A DNA stretch of 43,548 nt. Source: Maribacter sp. GTDB taxonomy: Bacteria; Bacteroidota; Bacteroidia; Flavobacteriales; Flavobacteriaceae. The notes beneath the pieces are model-generated. The model saw nothing but the letters and a program-made list of their open reading frames with translations. It had not been told where the DNA came from and did not search any database. The stretch covers positions 1 to 43,548 of the forward strand of contig PDPR01000002.1 in assembly GCA_002749285.1 (NCBI GenBank), read 5' to 3'. This document shows, in pieces, positions 25,242-34,045 of this stretch. The first letter of the stretch is position 1. Each line of letters starts with the position of its first letter. A program made the translations under genes and the position numbers.

Positions 25242-27454
25242 ACCTAAAAATACCATATACACGCCTTAGGGAATTAACATTGGTCTTGGTTTTTGTCTGT
25301 TTTGGCAACAGTATGTTTGCCCAGGCCAACACAGTTCAAAACGACTTTGAGACTTATTTCGATGAAGCCAGGACCTACAGTAATAGAAACAAAATAGACC
25401 TGGCATTACAATCCTTGGACAAGGCTGCCTCCATAGCCGAGGAGAACAAGGATGTAAAAAAGTTGGTAGACAGCTATAATATGTTCGCTTTAATCTATCT
25501 AAAACTGGATAAGGTAAACACTACCAAATACTATTGGGACAAGGTGAAAGTACTTTTGGAAGAGATTGAATATCCTTATGGTTATGCCATTTATAAATAT
25601 ATCGAAGCCATACTCCTTTTCAGGGACAACCAGAACTTCCAGGCTCTTTTTATGCTCAATGAGGCTCGGCAACTCAATAACGACCGTAATTTTTTCAACA
25701 ACTTACTATTGACCGAGGGCGAAATTTACCTGAATCTCCAAAAATATGAGGCTGCCACAAAAAACTTCAATTCATTGGTCATAAACACCGATGTTTATGA
25801 AAAGGAATATTTAGCTACAAGGGCGTATTTAGGGCTTGCCCAAACCCAATCGGAAATGGGCAATTATGGGGAAGCCATAAGAAATGCCGAGAACGCATTG
25901 GAATTAGCTGGCCAAAATGGCTTTTCGACCGAGATAGTAGCCAGCAATAGGTTACTAGCCAAAACCAATGAAGAGATTGGCAATTATCAAAAGGCCCTAG
26001 TTGCCACCCAAAACCTGGAAATAGCCAAGGACTCGCTTTTTAGCTTCGAAAAATTAAGTCTCGAAACCAAAACGGCCAATGAGATACACAATGATAATAT
26101 GGCCAACGAAATCAGGCGACAGGACAAACGTATAGAAGAGTTGAGCAAATCGGCAAACCGATCCGAGATCGCGGTCATATTGATCTCTGCTTTTTTGATC
26201 ATAATCTCGTTGTTGGCGGTATCCTTATATAGGAACAATCAGATAAAATTAAAAACCAACGAGCTACTACACACAAAAAACAGTGAGTTACAAGCCGCCA
26301 GGGATGAAGCTGTCAACGCCATGGAAGCCAAAACGAATTTTCTATCCACCGTCAGCCATGAATTGCGGACCCCACTTTATGCGGTTACAGGTCTTACCCA
26401 TTTATTATTGGAGGAAGACCCCAATGAACACCAGATAGAACACCTTAAGGCCTTGAAGTTCTCAGGGGATTACCTCTTAAATTTCATTAACGATATTCTA
26501 CACATCAATAAAATAGATGCTGATAAATTAGAACCATTGATTATGGAGTTCAATCTTAAAAAAGTTCTAAAAGAGGTTATAAACTCCTTGGAACAAAGCG
26601 CCAAGACAAACAACAACAAACTTATCCTGGATTATGACGAGAACATACCCTCCCATTTGATGAGTGACCCCTTAAAACTTTCCCAAATTTTCATAAACCT
26701 TATCGGCAATGCCTTGAAATTCACTAAAAATGGGGAAGTTTCCGTAAAAGCCAAAATGGTACACAAGGAAGAAGATGAAGTTACCCTTTATTTTGAGGTC
26801 AGGGATAATGGCATTGGTATTTCCTTCGAACAACAAGAAAAGATATTTGAAGGGTTCGAACAAGGCTCAATCCAAATCAACCGGGAATATGGTGGCACAG
26901 GACTTGGACTAACCATTGTAAAAAGTTTACTTGGCCTGTTCAACAGCAATATAAAACTGACAAGCGATATAGGCAAGGGTAGTTCTTTTTACTTCGAATT
27001 GAAATTAAAGAGCAAGGATGACATCATCGATGACATCCCCTTTGAGGTTGCTAAACAGGATTATAACCTTAAAGGACTCCATATAATGATTGTCGAGGAC
27101 AACAAGATCAATCAAGTGATCACCAAGAAAATGCTGTCCAAAAAAGAGATTACATCCGATATTGCCAATAATGGGACAGAAGCCATTGAACTGGCCCACA
27201 AAAACAGGTATGATGCCATCTTAATGGATATACATATGCCTGGCATTAGTGGTGATGAAGCAACAATAGAAATCCGGAAATTCGATTCGAAAACACCTAT
27301 CATTGCATTAACGGCCATCTCCTTGGATGATAGCTTGGAAAGTTTTTATGCCGCTGGCTGTAATGATGTCATTACAAAACCTTTTAGACCCGAGGTCTTC
27401 TATCGAAAAATCGGGGAGAATATTTTCGGAAGGCAAGAAAACACTACGGCATAA
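25238..27454 (+). CDS. TPR-containing hybrid histidine kinase
   Basis: A 738-residue protein starting at TTG 25238 (no nearby ATG fits), overlapping the gap stop by 4 nt. Order: signal peptide (about 1-29, ending MFAQA), periplasmic TPR-like helices (about 35-265), a coiled coil, a membrane helix (310-331), a HisKA domain with His374 in STVSHELRTPL, a HATPase domain (IFINLIGNALKF, DNGIGIS, GTGLGLTI) and a C-terminal receiver (IMIVEDNK, LMDIHMP, VITKPF). It thus senses outside the inner membrane and relays inside. The output partner is not obvious. Confidence 0.92.
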   Translation: MNLKIPYTRLRELTLVLVFVCFGNSMFAQANTVQNDFETYFDEARTYSNRNKIDLALQSLDKAASIAEENKDVKKLVDSYNMFALIYLKLDKVNTTKYYWDKVKVLLEEIEYPYGYAIYKYIEAILLFRDNQNFQALFMLNEARQLNNDRNFFNNLLLTEGEIYLNLQKYEAATKNFNSLVINTDVYEKEYLATRAYLGLAQTQSEMGNYGEAIRNAENALELAGQNGFSTEIVASNRLLAKTNEEIGNYQKALVATQNLEIAKDSLFSFEKLSLETKTANEIHNDNMANEIRRQDKRIEELSKSANRSEIAVILISAFLIIISLLAVSLYRNNQIKLKTNELLHTKNSELQAARDEAVNAMEAKTNFLSTVSHELRTPLYAVTGLTHLLLEEDPNEHQIEHLKALKFSGDYLLNFINDILHINKIDADKLEPLIMEFNLKKVLKEVINSLEQSAKTNNNKLILDYDENIPSHLMSDPLKLSQIFINLIGNALKFTKNGEVSVKAKMVHKEEDEVTLYFEVRDNGIGISFEQQEKIFEGFEQGSIQINREYGGTGLGLTIVKSLLGLFNSNIKLTSDIGKGSSFYFELKLKSKDDIIDDIPFEVAKQDYNLKGLHIMIVEDNKINQVITKKMLSKKEITSDIANNGTEAIELAHKNRYDAILMDIHMPGISGDEATIEIRKFDSKTPIIALTAISLDDSLESFYAAGCNDVITKPFRPEVFYRKIGENIFGRQENTTA

Positions 27455-28442
27455 TACCTTTTATCGAATTATTCAAGATTTCCCCTCCCCCACTTAAAAA
27501 ACCATGCCTTACCTCTATATAATATAAATGGGCGACTTTCCCCTTTAACCGGGCAAAATCCTTTTCGGTGGTCAGTACAATCGATCTTGAATTGAAAAGT
27601 CCAATTTCCGACGTACTGAAAAAATGATGGTCCCTGAATTCCAAATGTTCCAAGTCAATCCCCTTATCCGTCAAATACCGAACCAAAGGCCCAGGGTTGG
27701 CTATACCTGTGACCAAGGTTATTTTCCGGCCTAAAAGCCCCTCCAAGGTCAACGTAGGAACATTACCTTTTAATCTATCACCGTATTGCAACCGGCTAAA
27801 CAAAACTTGTTGTCCCTCTTTGGGCCTTAGCCATTTCCGTATCTTTAGTTGCCCTTCTCCATCCAAGGTATCCGGACATTTAGTAACAATGATCACATTG
27901 GCACGCCGAGCCTCTTTTTTGGCATCCCTCAAATTACCCGTTGGCAAATACCAGTCCTTGGTATACAGATTACCATAGGCCGTAAGCAATATTGAAAAAA
28001 CAGGTTTTACCTTTCGATGTTGGAAGGCATCATCCAAAAGAATGACATCAGGCCCCACGGATTCTTCCAAACGGGAAATCCCATTACACCTATCGGCATC
28101 GACCGCTACCGTTATATCCGGGAATTTATTGAAAATCTGATAGGGTTCATCACCCACCTCCTCGACCTTACCGCCACTCGATGCCATTTGAAACCCCTTT
28201 GATTTTCGCTTATACCCACGACTTAGTACAGCTACCGTATAAGAGTCCTTAAGCTGTGCGACCAGATACTCGATCATAGGGGTCTTGCCCGTACCACCAA
28301 CACTCAGGTTACCCACACAGATCGTCGGGGTCTTGAAGGATGAACTTTTTAAAAACCCAATATCATAAAGTCCATTTCGGATATACACTACCAAGGCATA
28401 AACCAGGGAAATAGGGAAAGCTATTTTTCTCAACAGTTGCAT
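27444..28442 (-). CDS. lpxK: tetraacyldisaccharide 4'-kinase
   Basis: A 332-residue protein phosphorylating the 4' position of the lipid A precursor at the inner membrane. A hydrophobic N-terminus (about 5-20) and the P-loop GNLSVGGTGKTP (44-55) are visible, plus the motif LLDDAFQHR. The start at 28442 (MQLLRKIAFP) is chosen; an upstream in-frame extension would run through the divergent Nif3-like gene. It converges on the hybrid kinase with an 11-bp overlap and shares a 52-bp divergent promoter region with the Nif3-like gene. Confidence 0.94.
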   Translation of the reverse strand: MQLLRKIAFPISLVYALVVYIRNGLYDIGFLKSSSFKTPTICVGNLSVGGTGKTPMIEYLVAQLKDSYTVAVLSRGYKRKSKGFQMASSGGKVEEVGDEPYQIFNKFPDITVAVDADRCNGISRLEESVGPDVILLDDAFQHRKVKPVFSILLTAYGNLYTKDWYLPTGNLRDAKKEARRANVIIVTKCPDTLDGEGQLKIRKWLRPKEGQQVLFSRLQYGDRLKGNVPTLTLEGLLGRKITLVTGIANPGPLVRYLTDKGIDLEHLEFRDHHFFSTSEIGLFNSRSIVLTTEKDFARLKGKVAHLYYIEVRHGFLSGGGEILNNSIKGIMP

Positions 28443-28463
28443 TAGAACGAAATTATAATATTT

Positions 28464-28471
28464 TATCTTTG
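28464..28471 (+). promoter_or_regulatory. -7 promoter box for the Nif3-like gene
   Basis: TATCTTTG, an exact TAnnTTTG match, ends 23 nt before the ATG at 28495 in the 52-bp gap between divergent genes. Confidence 0.5.
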
Positions 28472-28494
28472 ATAAGCGTAAATAAAACCATAAA

Positions 28495-29589
28495 ATGATT
28501 GTAAAAGAAGTTACGGGGATATTGGAGGGATTGGCACCGTTGGATTTTGCCGAGGACTTTGACAATGTCGGCCTCTTGGTCGGTGACCACAACCAAGAGG
28601 TTTCCGGAATCTTGGTAACCTTGGATACCTTGGAGAATGTGGTAGACGAGGCCATTGACCGAAAATGCAACCTCATCGTTAGCTTTCACCCCATAATTTT
28701 CAGTGGACTTAAAAAGCTAACGGGCAAGACCTATGTTGAACGTGTGGTCATTAAGGCTATCCAAAACAACATTTCCATCTATAGTATGCATACCGCCTTG
28801 GACAATGCCAAGGATGGGGTAAATGCCAAAATCTGTCAGGTTCTGGACATTATGGAGCCAAAGATCCTTATCCCACAAAAAGATACTATCAAAAAACTAA
28901 CTACCTATGTACCTATAGAGGCAGCTGACCAGCTAAAAGCCGCACTATTCGAAGTTGGGGCAGGTAATATAGGCAATTACAGCAACTGTAGCTTCTCTAC
29001 CAAAGGATCAGGTTCGTACATGGCCAATGGGAATGCAAACCCCACAAAAGGCCGAATAGGGGAAATCCACCACGAGAAAGAGCTTCAAGTGAATATCACC
29101 TTTGCATCATCTGTCGAGAAAAAGGTTCTGAACGCCCTCTTTAGGAACCATCCTTATGAAGAAGTGGCCTATGAGGTATTGACCCTTGAGAACACCAATC
29201 AAGATATAGGCATGGGCATGATAGGCAAACTGAAAAAACCGATGGAGGAACTCCATTTTCTTGAAATAGTCAAGGAAAAAATGAATGCCTGCGGTATTCG
29301 ACACTCCGAATTACGGGAAAGGCCCGTTGAAAAAGTAGCGGTCCTAGGGGGTAGTGGTGCCTTTGCCATAAAAGCCGCAATGGCTGCCGGAGCCGACATG
29401 TTCATCACTGCAGACGTAAAATACCATCAATTTTTCGAAGCAGAAGGAAGAATGGTGATTGCCGATATAGGACATTATGAAACAGAGCAGTTTACAAAAA
29501 ATCTTTTAGTTGATTATCTTACAAAAAAAATCCCTAATTTTGCAGTCCGTTTATCGGGAAGTAAAACGAATCCTATCAAGTATTTATAA
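28495..29589 (+). CDS. Nif3-like dinuclear metal-centre protein
   Basis: A 364-residue protein of the NIF3/YbgI family (often labelled GTP cyclohydrolase 1 type 2-like). Visible are DNVGLLVGD near 22-30, SFHPIIF near 63-69 with a metal-binding His, and GDMFITADVKYH- and DIGHYETEQ-type metal ligands near the C-terminus. The long insert (about 130-235) is the PII-like domain of the larger class. Molecular function is unsettled in the family. The coiled-coil protein gene follows after 2 nt, a common pairing, so they form an operon. Confidence 0.92.
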   Translation: MIVKEVTGILEGLAPLDFAEDFDNVGLLVGDHNQEVSGILVTLDTLENVVDEAIDRKCNLIVSFHPIIFSGLKKLTGKTYVERVVIKAIQNNISIYSMHTALDNAKDGVNAKICQVLDIMEPKILIPQKDTIKKLTTYVPIEAADQLKAALFEVGAGNIGNYSNCSFSTKGSGSYMANGNANPTKGRIGEIHHEKELQVNITFASSVEKKVLNALFRNHPYEEVAYEVLTLENTNQDIGMGMIGKLKKPMEELHFLEIVKEKMNACGIRHSELRERPVEKVAVLGGSGAFAIKAAMAAGADMFITADVKYHQFFEAEGRMVIADIGHYETEQFTKNLLVDYLTKKIPNFAVRLSGSKTNPIKYL

Positions 29590-29591
29590 GT

Positions 29592-30371
29592 ATGGCAAAA
29601 AAAGGTGAAATAACCGTGGAAGAGAAGTTAAGGGCATTGTATGATTTGCAATTAATCGATTCTAGAGTTGATGAAATACGCAACGTTAGAGGTGAGTTGC
29701 CCTTGGAAGTCGAGGATTTGGAAGATGATGTCCTTGGGCTTAAGACAAGATTGGACAAGCTCAAGACAGATGTTGAGACAATAAACTTCGAGATAACAGC
29801 CAAAAAGAATTTGATCGACGAGTCCAAAGCATTGATCAAAAAATATACAGAACAACAAAAAAATGTCCGGAACAGTAGGGAATTCAATTCAATAAGCAAA
29901 GAGTTGGAGTTCCAAGAATTGGAAATCCAGCTTGCCGAGAAGAACATTAAGGAATTCAAGGTTCAAATTGAGCAGAAAAAAGAGGTTGTCTCACAAACCA
30001 AGGAGAAGCTAAGTGAGCGAAATGCCCATTTAAAACACAAGAAAAGTGAATTGGACGCTATTTTGGCAGAGACTGAAAAAGAAGAAAAAGCCCTTTTGAA
30101 CAAATCGTTGGAATACCAAGAGCAAATCGAGGAACGTTTGGTGAAGGCCTATACAAAGATCAGGAACAATGTAAAAAACGGCCTAGCCGTTGTGCCAATT
30201 GAAAGAGGTGCCTCAGGAGGCTCTTTCTTTACCATACCACCACAGGTCCAGGTAGAGATAGCTTCCAGAAAAAAGATCATAACCGATGAGCATAGTGGGA
30301 GAATATTGGTAGATCCGGTCTTGGCAGATGAAGAGCAGGAAAAAATGGGGAAAATGTTCGCAAAAATCTAA
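29592..30371 (+). CDS. C4-type zinc-ribbon family coiled-coil protein lacking all cysteines
   Basis: A 259-residue protein. Residues about 10-185 form a long antiparallel coiled coil typical of the DUF164/CdsZ family; the tail (about 195-245) aligns with its zinc ribbon: GGSFFTIPPQ and KIITDEHSGRILVD, where the family usually has CxxC pairs. The protein contains no cysteine at all, so zinc cannot be bound as in the family. In other bacteria such proteins bind Nif3-like or ribosome-associated partners. It lies 2 nt after the Nif3-like gene. Confidence 0.9.
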   Translation: MAKKGEITVEEKLRALYDLQLIDSRVDEIRNVRGELPLEVEDLEDDVLGLKTRLDKLKTDVETINFEITAKKNLIDESKALIKKYTEQQKNVRNSREFNSISKELEFQELEIQLAEKNIKEFKVQIEQKKEVVSQTKEKLSERNAHLKHKKSELDAILAETEKEEKALLNKSLEYQEQIEERLVKAYTKIRNNVKNGLAVVPIERGASGGSFFTIPPQVQVEIASRKKIITDEHSGRILVDPVLADEEQEKMGKMFAKI

Positions 30372-30388
30372 GTGCGAAAAAACAACAT

Positions 30389-30420
30389 AAAAAAGGCCGT
30401 TCCAAAAGACGGCCTTTTTT
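30389..30420 (+). terminator. hairpin terminator of the Nif3-zinc-ribbon operon
   Basis: GGCCGT (30395-30400) pairs with ACGGCC (30409-30414), flanked by an A-run and a six-T tail. Classic factor-independent terminator, usable from both strands. Confidence 0.85.
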
Positions 30421-30430
30421 AGTTAATGAA

Positions 30431-30461
30431 CTCGTTTAAACTTTTTTTGGATTTAAACGAG
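30431..30461. repeat. 10-bp inverted repeat next to kmo
   Basis: CTCGTTTAAA (30431-30440) and TTTAAACGAG (30452-30461) form a perfect 10-bp stem with an 11-nt loop containing a T-run, just past the kmo stop. No T-tail follows the stem on either strand. Adjacent to but separate from the terminator at 30389. Possible 3'-end structure of kmo mRNA. Confidence 0.5.
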
Positions 30462-30465
30462 CCAA

Positions 30466-31806
30466 TTACAACATCGCCAAAATACTGGCCTCTACCTCGG
30501 CACTGTCCCATTTTTCCCCAATACCGGGAAGTTCCATTATCCGGGCCATTATCCCCTCCTGTTCATCACCAATGGCCAAAGCCTCCGCATATGGACGATC
30601 CGAAAAGGTGACCCTGGAATACAATGGCATCCATTTGTCCGGATATTTATTGGCAAACCTTTTTTCTATCTTTTTTTGCAGTAGGAACTTGGGATCTGCC
30701 GTTTTTTTACTCATTTCAATGAAATTTCGATAACTCAATTCCGCAATAGCATCTGCATTGGGCTTGCGTTCTTTTTGATAAGCTTGGAAAATGGCCTCCC
30801 AATCATCACCATACTGCTTTATAATATTATTGAGTGTATGGATGTCCTCAAAACCGGCATTCATACCCTGTCCATAAAACGGTACTACCGCATGGGCAGA
30901 ATCCCCCACCAATGCCACTTTGTCCCAATAGGTCCACGGGTAACATTTCATTGTGACCATGGCACTTGTGGGATTATTGAAGAAGTCCGTGGTCAAATTT
31001 TCTATCTCATGGTCCACACTAGGGAAATTGGTTTCAAAAAACACTTTGGCCTCTTCCTTTGTCTTTATACTCTCAAAAGAAACATCCCCTTCAAAAGGCA
31101 TGAACAAGGTACAGGTAAAGCTACCATCCAAATTGGGCATGGCAATGAACATATACTTCCCCCTTGGCCAGATATGAAAGGAATTCGCCTCTAATTTATG
31201 GGTACCATCGGCATTAGGTGGAATGGTCAGCTCCTTATAACCAACATCTATAAAATCCTGGGAATAATCAAAACGGCTACGGCGCTGCATTTTGTGCCGT
31301 ATCCTCGAAAATGCACCGTCACACCCAAATACCAGGTCGAAACCATACTCCTGCCACTCCCCTTTTTCGGTATCCCCTGTATACAGTTTAGCTTCAGGAA
31401 GGCTTACATCCCACACTTTTTCCCCAAACTTGAAGGTAACCCCTTCTTTTTCGGCCAAATCGATCATTCGCCGATTCAACACCCCTCGCGATATAGACCA
31501 AATCGCCTCACCATCATTTCCGTATTTTTGAAAATACATTGGTTTCCCCACTACATGCACGGCCCTCTTGTACAAGGGTATGGCTATCTTTTTCACTTCC
31601 TCCTCGATACCGATCTCGGAAAGTGCCTTCCAACCCCTATTACTCATCGCCAAATTAATTGAACGCCCAGAGAAAACAATGGTCCGAATATCGGGCCTGC
31701 GATCAAACACGGTTACGGTATGCCCATGTCTTCTGAGGTAAATGGCCAATAGGGAACCTACCAAACCAGATCCAACAATAGCAATATTCCTTGGTGTCTG
31801 TTTCAT
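30466..31806 (-). CDS. kmo: kynurenine 3-monooxygenase
   Basis: A 446-residue FAD monooxygenase converting L-kynurenine to 3-hydroxykynurenine. The FAD-binding GSGLVGS (12-18), the family-typical FSGRSINLAMSNRG (45-58), and the second FAD motif ALVGDSAHAVVPFYGQGMN are visible. C-terminal helices carry the usual membrane-type hydrophobicity only weakly. With kynU at 34046 it supports tryptophan breakdown toward 3-hydroxyanthranilate and quinolinate/NAD. No tryptophan dioxygenase lies in the window. Confidence 0.95.
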   Translation of the reverse strand: MKQTPRNIAIVGSGLVGSLLAIYLRRHGHTVTVFDRRPDIRTIVFSGRSINLAMSNRGWKALSEIGIEEEVKKIAIPLYKRAVHVVGKPMYFQKYGNDGEAIWSISRGVLNRRMIDLAEKEGVTFKFGEKVWDVSLPEAKLYTGDTEKGEWQEYGFDLVFGCDGAFSRIRHKMQRRSRFDYSQDFIDVGYKELTIPPNADGTHKLEANSFHIWPRGKYMFIAMPNLDGSFTCTLFMPFEGDVSFESIKTKEEAKVFFETNFPSVDHEIENLTTDFFNNPTSAMVTMKCYPWTYWDKVALVGDSAHAVVPFYGQGMNAGFEDIHTLNNIIKQYGDDWEAIFQAYQKERKPNADAIAELSYRNFIEMSKKTADPKFLLQKKIEKRFANKYPDKWMPLYSRVTFSDRPYAEALAIGDEQEGIMARIMELPGIGEKWDSAEVEASILAML

Positions 31807-31844
31807 TGCAAATAGGGGGAATAAGGGTTAGTATGTAAATTTAA

Positions 31845-31852
31845 CAAAAATA
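31845..31852 (-). promoter_or_regulatory. -7 promoter box of kmo
   Basis: On the minus strand TATTTTTG matches TAnnTTTG exactly and ends 38 nt before the kmo ATG. A TTTG lies 26 nt farther upstream (31879-31882), a little beyond ideal spacing. Confidence 0.45.
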
Positions 31853-31994
31853 AACTTTCTTTAAAGCCCCATCGCATCCAAAGTTGTGGGATTCGGCATC
31901 ATGCCTTACCATAGTGGTCCGGCAAACTTTTTAAAAACATTCAAGACACCCTCCCCTGGTACAATCCGCTTCGGTGTCCATCCATAATACTAAA

Positions 31995-32029
31995 GAAAGT
32001 CCTTCACAATACAATTGCGAAGGACTTTC
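31995..32029 (-). terminator. hairpin terminator of clpP
   Basis: GAAAGTCCTTC (31995-32005) pairs with GAAGGACTTTC (32019-32029): 11-bp stem, 13-nt loop. On the minus strand it follows the clpP stop by about 30 nt and leads into a T-rich stretch. Confidence 0.65.
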
Positions 32030-32059
32030 CAATAGCCCAAACTATCATCGATGGCCGAA

Positions 32060-32608
32060 CTATCTTAAAATTCCATCAACGATACCATAAGCTATGGATT
32101 CTTCAGCGTTCATCCAATAATCCCTATCAAAATCCTTGAGTACCTTTTCATAATCCTGTCCACAATTATCGGCAAGGATCCTTGCACTCAACTCTTTCGT
32201 CTTAATGATTTCCTTGGCCTGGATCTCTATATTCGAAGCCTGCCCCCTGGCACCTCCGCTAGGTTGATGGATCATCACCTGGGCATGGGGCTGAATGAAT
32301 CGTCTTCCCTTTTTGCCTACGGAGAGCAGTATGGATCCCATTGAAGCCGCCAGACCCGTACAGATGGTAGATGTTGGGCTTTTTAATGCCTTTATCGTAT
32401 CGTACATTGCAAAACCTGAAGTGACATATCCTCCCGGACTATTAATAAACAACTGGATCTCTTTATTATTCTGCATATCCAGATACATTAGACGATCGAT
32501 TACGTGCTTGGCAGATTCATCATCGACCATGCCCCAAAGAAAAACCTTGCGTTCCTCCAGTAACTTTTCATCTATTGCTTCCTGTACTTTTCCCTTTTTC
32601 GAACTCAT
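32060..32608 (-). CDS. clpP: ATP-dependent Clp protease proteolytic subunit
   Basis: A 182-residue serine peptidase. The triad is readable: Ser89 in GLAASMGS, His114 in VMIHQPSGG and Asp163 in DRDYWM. It is shorter at the N-terminus than the processed housekeeping ClpP and stands alone, without tig or clpX beside it, so it is probably a second ClpP paralogue (inference). It forms the proteolytic chamber for a Clp ATPase. It has its own promoter and terminator. Confidence 0.93.
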   Translation of the reverse strand: MSSKKGKVQEAIDEKLLEERKVFLWGMVDDESAKHVIDRLMYLDMQNNKEIQLFINSPGGYVTSGFAMYDTIKALKSPTSTICTGLAASMGSILLSVGKKGRRFIQPHAQVMIHQPSGGARGQASNIEIQAKEIIKTKELSARILADNCGQDYEKVLKDFDRDYWMNAEESIAYGIVDGILR

Positions 32609-32629
32609 CCCGATTTTTTTTTAATAACC

Positions 32630-32637
32630 CAAAACTA
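32630..32637 (-). promoter_or_regulatory. -7 promoter box of clpP
   Basis: On the minus strand TAGTTTTG is an exact TAnnTTTG match ending 21 nt before the clpP ATG. No good -33 box. Confidence 0.45.
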
Positions 32638-32851
32638 AGCATTTTATTAAAAATACACAGACATCGTACGTATCGAATTATATTAAGAACACCATAACCC
32701 ATAGCCCACCATTTACAAACACACCGGTGTCATGACCAAAGGACGGATTTTTAGGTCTCTTCCCAAAAAACCGAAACGGACTTCATACCAGTATCCGCCT
32801 GTTTCCTTTTTTTCAGTACGATTCCATTGTATTTGAACAAATCACATAATC

Positions 32852-33312
32852 ATGGGAACAAGCAGAATCATTCCGTTGCCCCTCCTATTCATCGGTTGTA
32901 AGACAGAAAATAAAGAGACAGGGGCATTAGGGGAAAAGACATACCCTTCTTGGAAAAATAGCAAATACATGGCTTTCAAAATTGGGAAAACATTGGGGGG
33001 GGCTGCACCTACGAACATCAGGAAAATGAAGTAGCGCCACTAAGCAAAAAACCCATGCATAAATTAACCATTGTCTATGGTTCCGAAGACGGCTACACCC
33101 CAGGTGATGCCTATGATCTTTTCTTTGGGGATGATTACCTAAAGGAATGGGCCTATAGAAAAGGAAATCAACCAAAACCTTCCCTAGCGACCACTTGGAA
33201 AGGCTATATAGAAAAAGGCGGACTCCAAATTACCCAAAAGCATAACTGTGGCGAAGGATCCAACCTATATTCCACCAATCTTCAAGTAAAGGAGAGGTGG
33301 ACCCTAACTTAA
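32852..33312 (+). pseudogene. lipoprotein-like gene frameshifted at a G-run
   Basis: Two plus-strand pieces in different frames. The first starts MGTSRIIPLPLLFIGCK, a short lipoprotein-type signal with a lipobox-like FIGC, and runs into a run of eight G (32995-33002). With nine G the frame continues through TYEHQENEEVAPLSKKP into the second piece (DGYTPGDAYDLFFGDDYLK and onward) to the stop at 33312, giving about 153 residues. I do not recognise the family. It overlaps the broken MFS gene by 9 bp. Either slippage, decay or a sequencing error. Confidence 0.55.
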
Positions 33313-33999
33313 GAATCCGTAGGTTTCCGATTCAGAAGTGACGTTGCCGTCAATATGACATTGGCGCGAACCGACAAGACCATAAAACAGCTTAACAACG
33401 GCCATTGCTTGGCGATATACCCGAAAATGGGAGAGGCAAACAGGAAGCCCGTATATCCCAAACCTGCAATAAAGGAAACCGCATTTACGGAAAGGACCAG
33501 GATTACCGCCAAAAGCATGTGCAGGGGCGGACTGCCGATGGTTATGATAAAAACCACCTAAACCCCCTAAGCTGAAAAAGCCATGGGCAGCGGACATAAA
33601 CTTACGTTTGTCCTTTTTTTCAATCTCGGTGACAAGGGTATTCATGGGAATATCGGCAAGGCCATTAAAGGCCCCGAACAGGTACAACGAACCCATGAGC
33701 ATGTAATAATTGGGGGCAAAAAGTGGTAACAGGGCCATAAGGCCAATACATAGGACACCTAAGGAAGTTGCCCTCCCCACCCCGATTTTATTGATGATTT
33801 TGGCAGCAGTGGGAAGAATGGTGAATATACCCAATGACAGAAAAATGGGAATCCCCAGATCGGCATTACCAATGCCCAATTTATCCTTGACCGATGGAAT
33901 ATGGATTGCCCACTTACCAAAAGGAATGTTCAGACTGGCGAATACCCAAACAGGCCCAAAATAGCGCGGATCGCCCAAGATCGATCGAAGTGGATTCAT
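33304..33999 (-). pseudogene. MFS transporter remnant (frameshift plus internal deletion)
   Basis: The first 150 residues look like helices 1-5 of a major facilitator transporter (GKWAIHIPSVKDKLG, LADIPMNTLVTEIEKKDKR, AAHGFFSLGGLGG). At about 33556-33562 the frame shifts by one base and continues as ITIGSPPLHMLLAVILVL, which suits helix 6, then jumps directly to GLGYTGFLFASPIFGYIAKQ, which suits helix 11, and ends. Helices 7-10 (about 150 residues) are missing. Relatives are about 380-400 residues. A -7-like TAGTTTTG (34029-34022, minus) precedes it; kynU is 46 nt upstream on the same strand. Confidence 0.85.
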
Positions 34000-34045
34000 C
34001 TATTATAATGGTACTTTTGCGCAAAACTACTTAAAACAATCTATA

